This document shows, one piece after another, positions 6,956-15,376 of a DNA stretch of 64,000 nt. The position numbers were made by a program, and so were the translations under genes. Within the stretch, counting starts at the first letter, position 1. Each line of letters starts with the position of its first letter. Origin of the DNA: CAWCDJ01 sp963796485 (lineage in GTDB: Bacteria > Acidobacteriota > Terriglobia > Bryobacterales > Bryobacteraceae); NCBI GenBank assembly GCA_963796485.1, contig CAWCLV010000012.1, positions 62,001-126,000 of the forward strand, read 5' to 3'. The notes beneath the pieces were generated by a model that ran no database searches, had not been told where the DNA came from, and worked only from the letters and a program-made list of their open reading frames with translations.

Positions 6956-8580
6956 ACGCCGTTTGGGCGATCCTGCGGCGCCTGCTGCGCGGACCGCGCG
7001 CGTCGCGAATGATGGCATGGTTCGGCATCGATCCGCGAGTTTACTGGCTGCTCGTAGACCTCTTCGGAGAACTGGCGGAGCGCGGCGAGATGCTGGACCA
7101 ACTGGGCCACAACGGCGTTGCGCTCAAGGCCGTCGCTCAGCTCTACCTCGGAATTTCGGTGCTGCTCACCGCACTGATGACGGCAGTCTCTTCCCCGCCG
7201 GCGGCATACTACTCCGTATTTCTCGTATTGACGACCTTCGTCTTGCTGGGCTGCCTGCTTTCCGAAGCGGGCAACAGCCTGGTGAACCCGGTGGAAGCGA
7301 TGGTGCTGGCGCACCAGCCCGTTAACGGCGCCACGTACACGGCCGCGAAACTGACCCACCTGGTCCGCATCGTTTTGTATCTGGTCCCGGCCGTGAATAT
7401 CGCCCCCGCCGTGGGCACCGTATTGTTGAAACATCCGGTGTGGTGGCACCCGTTCGCCCACCTCGCGGCAGCATTCACCATCGGTTTCCTTTGCGCCCTG
7501 CTGGTTTGCGCGGTCTTTGGATGGCTCATGCGTCTGGTACCACCGCGCCGGCTCAAGGCCATCGGACAGGTCGCCGGGACCGTGCCATTTCTCGGAATGA
7601 TGTGGTTCGGACAGATCCGGAGCTGGTTCGCCCGAACGGATCTCGAAAAACTGCTACCCGCGCAGCCTGCCGCCCGGTGGGGCTTAGAGGCCGGGGCCGT
7701 TGTGGCTGCAATCGCGATCGTGTGGCTCGGGATCCGCTCGCTCTCGGCAGACTACCTCATCCGCGTATCGAGTATGATGCACGGCGGTGCGGCGCGCCGG
7801 AGGAGGCGCCATCTGCGGCCTGGCGAAGCCGCCGCCGGGGCCATTGCCGGACCGGCCGGACGCGCCGGGTACGGTTATGTCTCCCGCATGCTCCTTCGCG
7901 ACTGGCACTTCCGCAGGCAGTTCCTACCGATGGCAGCGTGCAGCCTGATCGCCATCGTTCCCCTGGTAGCGCAAGGCTGGAAGGTGGACCCGTTTTCGGG
8001 CCGGTTCTCGACGATTCACGTGCTGCCGCACACCTGCGCGATGGTCCTCTTCTTCGTCATCACGCTGTTGCCTTTCGGCAGCGATTACAAGGGAAGCTGG
8101 GTATTCCAGACCGCACCCACAGAAGCGATGCACGGCTTCGCCCGCGGCGTTCACCTTCTGCTGTGGACGCGGCTCATCGCGGCTCCGCACCTGCTTTTGT
8201 TCCCGGTTCTCGGCTGGTTCTGGCCCGTCTGGCACGCGGCCCTCTTCACGGCCTACGGTATCGCGGTGGCATCGCTGATCCTGGCTCTCGAAATGCGGCT
8301 GATCGACTGCGTTCCGTTCACGCAGCAAATGGACCCGAAACGGGGGACCATGCTGCTGCCGCTGATCGTCGTGGGTCTCGTCGGGATGGCCGTCGTGGTC
8401 GGCCTGCAACACTATTTCCTGTTCCGATCGCCCGCACTGGTCGGGGCAGCCGCGCTCATCGCCGGGGCCGGAGCGTGGTGGCTCACGCAAAGCTCGCTCC
8501 GCGCGGTCGAGGCCGCAATGCGGTATAGCCTCGGGCTGCTCTCCGAAGAAGCGGGGAATCTCTACAAGGAGATCCTCTGA
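6952..8580 (+). CDS. ABC exporter membrane subunit
   Basis: 542 residues with about 12 hydrophobic segments (for example YLGISVLLTALMTAV, YSVFLVLTTFVLLGCLL, LVVGLQHYFLF region), interrupted by a basic cytoplasmic loop (HGGAARRRRRHLRPGEA, about residues 275-292). It is translationally coupled to the ATPase by a 4-bp overlap. It belongs to the ABC-2/putative ABC exporter permeases; the transported compound is unknown. Its end abuts the convergent TPR gene with no spacer. Confidence 0.85.
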   Translation: MNAVWAILRRLLRGPRASRMMAWFGIDPRVYWLLVDLFGELAERGEMLDQLGHNGVALKAVAQLYLGISVLLTALMTAVSSPPAAYYSVFLVLTTFVLLGCLLSEAGNSLVNPVEAMVLAHQPVNGATYTAAKLTHLVRIVLYLVPAVNIAPAVGTVLLKHPVWWHPFAHLAAAFTIGFLCALLVCAVFGWLMRLVPPRRLKAIGQVAGTVPFLGMMWFGQIRSWFARTDLEKLLPAQPAARWGLEAGAVVAAIAIVWLGIRSLSADYLIRVSSMMHGGAARRRRRHLRPGEAAAGAIAGPAGRAGYGYVSRMLLRDWHFRRQFLPMAACSLIAIVPLVAQGWKVDPFSGRFSTIHVLPHTCAMVLFFVITLLPFGSDYKGSWVFQTAPTEAMHGFARGVHLLLWTRLIAAPHLLLFPVLGWFWPVWHAALFTAYGIAVASLILALEMRLIDCVPFTQQMDPKRGTMLLPLIVVGLVGMAVVVGLQHYFLFRSPALVGAAALIAGAGAWWLTQSSLRAVEAAMRYSLGLLSEEAGNLYKEIL

Positions 8581-9744
8581 CTATCGCGGGTGTGGGGCAC
8601 GCGTTAATGCGGTATCGAGCGCCTTTCGAAGTTCCTGATTGCCGGGATCCCTCTCCAGGGCCTGGCGCAGTTGCGAAATGCCCTCGTCCCAATAGCCAAG
8701 CTTCAGGAGGACCGCGGCCAGGTTGGTGCGGATTCCGACGTGCTCCGGCAGGATTTCCAGCGCGGCCCGGTATTTCGCGAGCGCGCCTCGAAGATCGCCG
8801 GCCTTTTCGAGCTCCGCGCCGCGGTTGTTGATCTCGAGCGCCGCCACTCGTTTCTGGTCTGCCTCGTCGCGCCGGCGAATCAGCTCAGCCAGTTGCTTTT
8901 TCGCCGCCTCCGCCCGCTCCGTTTGGCCGTCCTGCCGGAGGGCGCGCTGGAGAGCGTTGAGGGCCGATTGATTTTTCGGATCGACGCGGAGGGCCGCATC
9001 CAGGTGGTCCACCGCTTCATGCGCGGAGCCGCCCTCCAGCAGCAGGGAACCCAGCCGCGCTTGCGCCACCGCATCGTCGGGGCTCAGCGCAACCGCCCGG
9101 CGTAGCGCCGCAAGCGCCCCCGGCACATCGCCCAGTGTTTTGCGGGCATCGCCCAGATCCGACCATGCCTCGGCAAAATCGGGCCTGAGCGCGACGGCCT
9201 GCTCGAGTTCGGAAGCCGCCTTCGCGGCGTCGCCAGTGTCGCTGTAGACCTTCGCACGCAGGTAGCGCGGATAAGCCGAGTCCGGTTTGCGCCCGAAGAG
9301 CCTGATGGCTGCCTCCAGGTGCGGAACCGCCGCCGGGCCTTCGCCCGCTTGCAGCATCACTTCCGCCAGGTTCACCTGCGCCTGGGCGTGCAGGGGATCG
9401 AGATCGACCGCCCGCTGAAATTCCGGCCGCGCCGCTTTCTGATCGCCAAAAGCATGGTACGCTTCGCCCAACGCGTTATGCGCCTCGGCCGAATTCGGCA
9501 GCAGCCGGACGCCCTCGCGTAGTTGCGCGATGGATTCCTCACGCTGCCCGGCCTCCATGAGGACGCTTCCCAGCAGCAAGCGCGCGTCGGGGTTACGCGG
9601 CTCCGCCCGGATCACGTCGCGCAGAAACGCCACAGCCTGATCGCGCTTTCCCTGGGCAAGCAACTGCCAGGCGGTCTCGACGGAGGCCTTCTGAGCGAGC
9701 GCGACGCTCGCCAGCACCATCAGAATCGAGAGCGCGCCCTTCAT
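8581..9744 (-). CDS. Secreted/periplasmic TPR protein of the receptor cluster
   Basis: 387 residues. A Sec signal peptide (MKGALSILMVLASVALAQ) is followed by about nine TPR units, recognisable by repeats such as NPDARLLLGSVLMEAGQREE, AEAHNALGEAYHAFGDQKAA, AEAWSDLGDARKTLGDVPGA and a charged break (AELIRRRDEADQKR) before the last units. It overlaps the CRTAC1 gene as ATGA. TPR plus CRTAC1 downstream of an Oar-like TonB receptor is a recurring arrangement in Acidobacteriota; a periplasmic scaffold function is likely, though unproven. Confidence 0.88.
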   Translation of the reverse strand: MKGALSILMVLASVALAQKASVETAWQLLAQGKRDQAVAFLRDVIRAEPRNPDARLLLGSVLMEAGQREESIAQLREGVRLLPNSAEAHNALGEAYHAFGDQKAARPEFQRAVDLDPLHAQAQVNLAEVMLQAGEGPAAVPHLEAAIRLFGRKPDSAYPRYLRAKVYSDTGDAAKAASELEQAVALRPDFAEAWSDLGDARKTLGDVPGALAALRRAVALSPDDAVAQARLGSLLLEGGSAHEAVDHLDAALRVDPKNQSALNALQRALRQDGQTERAEAAKKQLAELIRRRDEADQKRVAALEINNRGAELEKAGDLRGALAKYRAALEILPEHVGIRTNLAAVLLKLGYWDEGISQLRQALERDPGNQELRKALDTALTRAPHPR

Positions 9745-11486
9745 CGTGTGCCCGGGCCGAACCGTTCCGCCTTAACGATTCCGGCGCCCTCCTTGACCCG
9801 GATGAGCTGGTTGGCCTGGACCTTCTCCAGCTTCTCGATGCGGCCAAGCGGCCAGCGAATTTCGACGTCGGCAATTTCCGCCGGGCCGAGCCCAAAATGC
9901 AGCCGGCTGTCGCTCACGGAGAGATAAGACGACTGGCTAAGCACTTCCTGGGCCTGTACCCGGCCGCCGTAACGCACAGTCACCCGCGCGCCGATAGCGC
10001 TGCGATTCGACTCGACACCCGTCAGCTTGATCTTGAGCCAGTGGTTCGCCGGGTCCACGTCGTTGCGGAGAAGCGAAGGCGGTTCGTTGTGATTGACGAT
10101 GACGATATCCACATCGCCATCGTTGTCGAAGTCTCCGAAGGCGCAGCCGCGGCTCGAATGTACGGCATCGACACCCGGTCCGGCCTGCCCCAGGAGTTCC
10201 TCGAAGCGGCCGTTGCCGAGGTTCCGAAACACCACGCGGGGGGTGTTGTACTCGTCGCGCAGTTCGGGATAGATGCCGCCGGTCACGGCGAAGATGTCGG
10301 GGCTGCCGTCGTTATCCAGGTCCGCCACGCCGATTCCCCAGTCGATAAAACGGGTTTCCACCGCCAGACCGGAGAGCAGGGTGCCGTCGCGGAAATTGCC
10401 CTTGCCGTCATTGAGGTACACAGCCGGGGTGTCCCCCGAGAAATGCGTTTTAACGATATCGAGATTGCCCTCCAGGCGGAGGTCGCCAATCCCCAGGCCC
10501 ATCCCCGCCTGTACCATGCCATCATCGCTGAGGGCTACGCCGGTGTCGATCGCCTGCTCCGTGAAAGTACCGTCGTGGTTGTTGCGGAACATCAGGCTGG
10601 GGGTGGAATCACAGGCCACGTAGATATCCGGCCAGCCGTCGTTGTCGAAGTCGGCGGCAACCACGGTCAGCCCGTAGCCGCCCGGCGCCTTGGCGATGCC
10701 GGCCTTTTCGGTGACCTCGGTAAACGTGCCGTTGCCGTTGTTGTGGTATAGCGAGTGGCGCCCGTAGGGGAGACCGCGCGGCCCGCAGAAGAGATTTTCG
10801 CCGCAGCTTTTGGATTCGCCTGCGCGGGGCGCCGAGTGGATATCGAAACCGACGTAATTGGAGACAAACAGGTCGAGGCGTCCGTCGCGATCGTAATCCA
10901 CGAAAACGCAGCCGGACCCGAACCGCGGCTGCGCCTCGAGCAACCCCGCCTCCTTCGTAACATCGGTGAAGGTGCCGTCGCCGTTGTTGCGATACAGCGT
11001 ATTGCGGTCCCACCCGGTGATGAAGATGTCCTCGAAGCCGTCGTTGTTGTAATCCCCGATGGTCACGCCGTACTCGTACCCGGTACGGAAAAGGCCGGCT
11101 TTCCCGGTGACGTCGCTGAATGTGCCGTCGCGATTGTTCTTGTACAGGCGCTTCGAAGCATCCTTCGGCGGATCGCCGAAGCGGGAGCCGGTGAGCACCA
11201 GGATATCGAGCCAGCCGTCGTTGTCGTAATCGAAGAAGGCGACCCCGCAGCTCATGGCTTCGATGACGTAGTCGTCATGCTGTAAATGGCCGCACAGCAC
11301 CGGCGCATGGATCCCGGCGGCGAAAGCTACATCGGTGAACCGTGCGCGAAAGGGAAGACCGGAAGGCTTACCCCGAGGCGCGGGTCTGATGCCGCGCGAA
11401 GCCATCCCAGACGGGGCCTGACTGAAAAGGCGGGAGGCGGGTAAAGCCAGAAGCCGGAACACACTCCGCCGGGTAAGGGAAACCAT
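9741..11486 (-). CDS. CRTAC1 family protein: FG-GAP propeller plus ASPIC/UnbV domain
   Basis: 581 residues. After an N-terminal signal with twin arginines (LTRRSVFRLLALPASRLF), six to seven FG-GAP/VCBS blades carry calcium-type loops (DYDNDGWLDILV, DYNNDGFEDIFI, DYDRDGRLDLFV, DFDNDGWPDIYV, DLDNDGSPDIFA, DFDNDGDVDIVI). The C-terminus is an ASPIC/UnbV domain (NHWLKIKLTG, SAIGARVTV, HFGLGPA, VEIRWPLG). Such proteins are exported and bind Ca2+; their activity is not established. Gene order TonB receptor-CRTAC1-TPR, all leftward; a terminator-like hairpin precedes this gene, and the TPR gene overlaps it by 4 bp. Confidence 0.93.
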   Translation of the reverse strand: MVSLTRRSVFRLLALPASRLFSQAPSGMASRGIRPAPRGKPSGLPFRARFTDVAFAAGIHAPVLCGHLQHDDYVIEAMSCGVAFFDYDNDGWLDILVLTGSRFGDPPKDASKRLYKNNRDGTFSDVTGKAGLFRTGYEYGVTIGDYNNDGFEDIFITGWDRNTLYRNNGDGTFTDVTKEAGLLEAQPRFGSGCVFVDYDRDGRLDLFVSNYVGFDIHSAPRAGESKSCGENLFCGPRGLPYGRHSLYHNNGNGTFTEVTEKAGIAKAPGGYGLTVVAADFDNDGWPDIYVACDSTPSLMFRNNHDGTFTEQAIDTGVALSDDGMVQAGMGLGIGDLRLEGNLDIVKTHFSGDTPAVYLNDGKGNFRDGTLLSGLAVETRFIDWGIGVADLDNDGSPDIFAVTGGIYPELRDEYNTPRVVFRNLGNGRFEELLGQAGPGVDAVHSSRGCAFGDFDNDGDVDIVIVNHNEPPSLLRNDVDPANHWLKIKLTGVESNRSAIGARVTVRYGGRVQAQEVLSQSSYLSVSDSRLHFGLGPAEIADVEIRWPLGRIEKLEKVQANQLIRVKEGAGIVKAERFGPGTR

Positions 11487-11510
11487 GGACTCTCTTGCAT
11501 TATCTCCGAA

Positions 11511-11547
11511 AACAAAAAGCAGCGGCGGAGGTATCCCCCGCCGCTGC
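11511..11547 (-). terminator. Rho-independent terminator/attenuator between receptor and CRTAC1 genes
   Basis: Read leftward: a perfect 10-bp GC stem (11547-11538 with 11528-11519), a 9-base loop, then TTTTTGTTTT. It sits 24 bp after the TonB receptor stop and ends 25 bp before the CRTAC1 start, so it could set a lower expression level for the two downstream genes. Confidence 0.85.
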
Positions 11548-11570
11548 CAGGTACTATCGTGCCGTACAGG

Positions 11571-14500
11571 CTAGAATATTAGCTTAAGGCCAAGTTCAGC
11601 TTGTCGGCCGCTTTGGTTGCCGTAGGTCGCGCCCTGCGCGCCGAAAATGCCGCCCGGGGAGCCCTGGTACAGGGTCTGGCCGAACGTCGAAGATTGAACA
11701 TTCGTGTCCGGATCGCCCCGGTTGAGCCGGTTGGTGGCATTGTAGGCCGCGATCTTGAACTCCGCGTGAACCCTTTCGGTCACGTTGAAGCTCTTGGTCA
11801 GGTTGCCGTCGAGCGTCCAGAATTTCGGGCCCGTCAGGCACCCGTATTGCAACGGATTGCTCCGCAGAACATAGGTGTTGGCGGGTATCGGAGAGAACGC
11901 CGCGGTGTTGAACCAGTGCTGAGGAGTCGGATTGGAGATGCACGGGTTCCCGGTCACGATCATGTTGCCGAACTGCGGGAGGTCGCCGGACATGAACGTC
12001 CAGAGACCGGCCAGTTTCCAGCCTCCCACGATGGCATCCGCGGCCTTGGGTATGCTACCGAGAAAATGCTTACCTTTGCCCATCGGCAGTTCCCATGTGC
12101 CCGCGATGTTGAAGCGGTGATGCGGCTGGTTGCTATCCTGCCAGACAAGCTGGTTCGAGTACCATTGCTGATCGTTGAAGACGCCGCCGTTCAGGAAACC
12201 ATTGGTCTGGGCCTTCTCCCGAATGTATACGTACGACACCAGGAAGTTGTAGCCCTTGCTGAACTGCTTTTGCGCTTTCAGTTCGACCGATTGATACCGC
12301 TCGCCCGCGCCCAGGTCGCCCAATTCGAACAACCCGCCGTACTGCGGATAAGGCTTCAGCAAAGATCCCAGCGACACCTGCTGCTGGTTATACAGCGGGC
12401 CCGGCATCAGGGTCTGGTTCAGGTAGTGATAGAAAGGATTCGCCACCTGCGTGTTCAACTGGTTCTGGTACTGCACTTGCAGCGCCGGGTTGATCTGGTT
12501 CAACGCCTTGGTGTACTGCTGGTTGCCGATATTCAGGAAGTACGTTCCCGAAACTACGATCTGGCCGGCAAGCTGGCGCTGAATATTGAAGTTAAAGCGG
12601 TCGTTGCGACCCTTCTGCTGGTTCGGGTTGTACCACAGCAGAGGCTGTCCGCCGCGGCCGAGGTTCCCACCGTAGGCCTTGCCCAGAATGGGCAGCAGCG
12701 GATTGGTGGAGGCCGGATACGGATTCGAAATGGTCTCCTGCGGCACGCCCTGGAGGGGCGAGAGCGTGTTCTGGTAGCCCGTCATCCCCAGGAACGGCGG
12801 CTCCAGGAACCCGACGGTCTCATAACCGGAAACCGGCGCCAGCGCGATGTTCATTTCGTAAGGAGTCAGGTATCGCGCGTAGCCGAACCGGAAAGCCGTC
12901 TTGTCGTTAATGCGGTAGGCCAGCCCGACGCGCGGTTGCAGCGCCAGTTTCTGAGCATCGAACATGCCCGGATGGCTGCTGCTGGTAAACGCCCATTGGC
13001 CTGTGAAGTGGTAGAAGTTGTTGCCGACAATGTTGGTGGCCGCTGCCGGCATGGGCGGAGGGGTCGCCTGCATTTCCGGCACCGCCGCCGAAAGGTTCAG
13101 CCCTTGCGAGAAGTTGTGCTGCGGATCGTAGAGCGGCGTCTCGTACTCGTTCCGGAGGCCTAAGTTCAATGTAATCCTGGACGACAATTTCCAGTCGTCC
13201 TGAATATACATGCCGTAGAACTTCACATGCGCGTCGGGAACCGGGCCGCCGATCATCTGCGAGGAGCCATCCAAGGCGCCCAGCAGGAAGGTGGCGAACG
13301 GATTGCCGTAGTGCAGGGTATCGGGATTGTTGAACGTGTTGGCCGTCAAAGCCTGATTGAAATAGAAATTCGACGTGCTCGACACGTAGCTGAGCCCGTA
13401 GCTTTCGCGCTGTTCAAAGCCGGCTTTGATATAGTGCGAGCCTCTTTGCTGCGCGATCTTGGCGGAAAATGCTTCCCCTTTGGGCGCCTGGTTCCAATAG
13501 AAACCGCCGCCGCCAAACCCTTGTCCGCCGATGTTCATGTCGGGGAAGTAGACCGGCGCGCCAACCGAAGCCGTCTGATACGGTGCGTACCAGGCATTGT
13601 TCGGCCAGATCGATCCCCACCCGGTGGAACCGAGGGGCGTGGAAACGTAGGCGTCCAGAAGCTTGTGCCAGTCACCGCGAAATTCCGCCACGGTGCGCGA
13701 GTTGATGCTCCAAATGGCGTCGCCGCCCACGTTCCAGGCCGCTCGCGCGGTACCTGTCGGGACGTAGAGCTGGGAGTTGTTGGGTGTCGGATTACCCGCA
13801 ATATCGGTCGTGTTGTAGTGGGCCACACGTCCGAAGACCTTCCACTTATCGTTGATGTTGTAGTCGGCCCGCTCCGAAAAGTTGTAATAACCGTACTTCT
13901 CGTTGTAGCCCTTCAGGAAGTTGTTCTTGCCGGTGATGTCAACGCCGGCATTGTTGGGCGCCCAGAACTGCTTCATCAGGTTGGCAGCCAGGGGATCCAT
14001 GCGGCTCTGCGGAATCACATTGCCGGCGAACGGCTGAACGGTCACCGACCCATCCTTATTCAGTACCGAGGTCCAGGGGTCGAAAATCGTCGATTGGCCA
14101 CCGGAAATGTTCAACGTCTGCGAGAAATCGCCTTGTGCCTGGAGGGCGGTCGGTACGGTCCGGACATAACTGTTCGGGTAACCGACCTTCCAGTCCTCAA
14201 TCGAGAAGAAGTTGAACAGCTTGTTTTTCTTGATCGGGTTGCCGAAAGTGCCGCCGAACATGTTCTGCCGCTGCGCATTGTTGCTGAATCTTGTGCGGTC
14301 GGCTTGCGCGCTGAGCCAGGGATAACGGCCCACGTAAAAGCCGGTGCCATGAAAGTCGTTGGTGCCGGATTTCGTCGTGATCGTGATGCCGCCGCCAGCA
14401 CTGTGGCCGGACTCGGCGTCTACGCTGTTGGTGGAGACGATGACTTCCTGCACGGCATCGGTGTTGGGCGGCGTTGAGTTCTTCTGGCCCATGCCGATCG

Positions 14501-15101
14501 GCATGCCATCGACCTCGAGGTCGTTCTTCAGGTTCGTGTCGCCACCCAAGTCCACGCTGTTGGCGGCCCAGGAGTGGTACGGCTGCATTTCGCCGCGCGT
14601 ATTGACTGCCGAGGGGGCGATCAACGTCAATTTGAACGGGTTTCGATCAATTCGCGGAACTTCCTCCGCCATCTTCGAATCGATGGTGAGGTCCTTGTTG
14701 GCGGAGTTGAACTCCACCGCCGCGGGCGTCTCGTCCACCGTGATGCTTTCCTGGACCGCGCCCGGCTTCAGGGTGGCATTCACAGTAACGTCGCCACGCG
14801 TCTGAACAACGATGTTCTCCTGGACGAAGCGGTTGAACCCGGGCGTCTCGATCGTCACCGTGTAGGTGCCGGGATCGACCAGGTCGAATAGATAAAGGCC
14901 GGTGTCGCTGGTCTGGTGAACCACCTTTACACCGGTGTTGACGTTCGACAACGTCACCGTGGCTCCCATGATCACGGCCTTACTTTGGTCCGTGACCAAA
15001 CCTTCGATGCGGCCTCGATAATCCTGAGCCATGCCGGTCGCGGCTAGTGTCAGGAGGATTGCGCTCGCCCACTTCAGCGTGGGAAAGAAGTGACCCTTCA
15101 T
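11571..15101 (-). CDS. Oar-like TonB-dependent receptor
   Basis: 1176 residues. Signal peptide ending at TGMAQ; an N-terminal carboxypeptidase-regulatory domain (GRIEGLVTDQSKAVIMGATV through VTIETPGFNRFVQENIVV, about residues 28-110); a plug (VDETPAAVEFNSANKDLTI, then GGGITITTKSGTNDFHGTGF); and a long outer-membrane barrel ending in an aromatic residue (LGLKLIF) as expected for BAM recognition. Acidobacterial Oar-like receptors of this length are thought to import large oligosaccharides or peptides. The start has AAGAGG seven bases upstream. A divergent gene for a membrane-anchored winged-helix protein with malectin domains begins 275 bp away. The ligand is unknown; the malectin-GH2 neighbourhood suggests a glycan. 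Confidence 0.93.
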   Translation of the reverse strand: MKGHFFPTLKWASAILLTLAATGMAQDYRGRIEGLVTDQSKAVIMGATVTLSNVNTGVKVVHQTSDTGLYLFDLVDPGTYTVTIETPGFNRFVQENIVVQTRGDVTVNATLKPGAVQESITVDETPAAVEFNSANKDLTIDSKMAEEVPRIDRNPFKLTLIAPSAVNTRGEMQPYHSWAANSVDLGGDTNLKNDLEVDGMPIGMGQKNSTPPNTDAVQEVIVSTNSVDAESGHSAGGGITITTKSGTNDFHGTGFYVGRYPWLSAQADRTRFSNNAQRQNMFGGTFGNPIKKNKLFNFFSIEDWKVGYPNSYVRTVPTALQAQGDFSQTLNISGGQSTIFDPWTSVLNKDGSVTVQPFAGNVIPQSRMDPLAANLMKQFWAPNNAGVDITGKNNFLKGYNEKYGYYNFSERADYNINDKWKVFGRVAHYNTTDIAGNPTPNNSQLYVPTGTARAAWNVGGDAIWSINSRTVAEFRGDWHKLLDAYVSTPLGSTGWGSIWPNNAWYAPYQTASVGAPVYFPDMNIGGQGFGGGGFYWNQAPKGEAFSAKIAQQRGSHYIKAGFEQRESYGLSYVSSTSNFYFNQALTANTFNNPDTLHYGNPFATFLLGALDGSSQMIGGPVPDAHVKFYGMYIQDDWKLSSRITLNLGLRNEYETPLYDPQHNFSQGLNLSAAVPEMQATPPPMPAAATNIVGNNFYHFTGQWAFTSSSHPGMFDAQKLALQPRVGLAYRINDKTAFRFGYARYLTPYEMNIALAPVSGYETVGFLEPPFLGMTGYQNTLSPLQGVPQETISNPYPASTNPLLPILGKAYGGNLGRGGQPLLWYNPNQQKGRNDRFNFNIQRQLAGQIVVSGTYFLNIGNQQYTKALNQINPALQVQYQNQLNTQVANPFYHYLNQTLMPGPLYNQQQVSLGSLLKPYPQYGGLFELGDLGAGERYQSVELKAQKQFSKGYNFLVSYVYIREKAQTNGFLNGGVFNDQQWYSNQLVWQDSNQPHHRFNIAGTWELPMGKGKHFLGSIPKAADAIVGGWKLAGLWTFMSGDLPQFGNMIVTGNPCISNPTPQHWFNTAAFSPIPANTYVLRSNPLQYGCLTGPKFWTLDGNLTKSFNVTERVHAEFKIAAYNATNRLNRGDPDTNVQSSTFGQTLYQGSPGGIFGAQGATYGNQSGRQAELGLKLIF

Positions 15102-15244
15102 AGAAAAACCTCTTCTCTGATTCCACTTGGAATCGACTCACATGCTACTGCCAAATATTATCTGCCCCTGCTGATCTTCAGCCCGCTGTCTAGCGGCGAC
15201 ATCGCCGGTTAGGCATCCGCAGACTGATCTCAGAATGCATGTTG

Positions 15245-15250
15245 ACTATA
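15245..15250 (-). promoter_or_regulatory. Candidate -10 of the TonB receptor gene
   Basis: TATAGT on the minus strand, 144 bp upstream of the receptor start. The -35 is poor (TAGTCT at 17 bp), which would fit an activator-dependent promoter. A GTAAC half-site lies at 15289-15293, about 40 bp upstream of this -10. Confidence 0.35.
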
Positions 15251-15288
15251 CAGGCTGGATGCGGGCCAGACTACTATTTCTCCGTTTC

Positions 15289-15347
15289 GTAACGTTTCAC
15301 CTCGTTTGAAAAGAATAGTTTAGGACCCATTGTGTAACGGTTGTAAC
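15289..15347. promoter_or_regulatory. GTAAC half-sites, candidate operator
   Basis: GTAAC occurs at 15289-15293 and as a tandem pair at 15334-15338 and 15343-15347 (9 bp start to start). The pair overlaps the -35 end and spacer of the winged-helix gene's promoter. The second receptor/regulator intergenic region has the same half-sites, 10 bp apart. Direct repeats one turn apart suit OmpR/ToxR-type winged helices. Confidence 0.45.
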
Positions 15348-15358
15348 GGTACTATACT
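15330..15358 (+). promoter_or_regulatory. Promoter of the malectin/winged-helix gene
   Basis: TTGTGT (15330-15335), a 17-bp spacer and TATACT (15353-15358). The expected start of transcription is about 15365, leaving a leader of about 12 bases before the GTG at 15377. Confidence 0.55.
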
Positions 15359-15376
15359 TGGCCCAAGAGGTTAGCC

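Noticed and set aside
11349..11384. A fragment of the 6.1-kb inverted repeat inside the CRTAC1 leader region (GGAAGGCTTACCCCG)
   Set aside because: The match is short, only one arm is present, and it lies within coding sequence.
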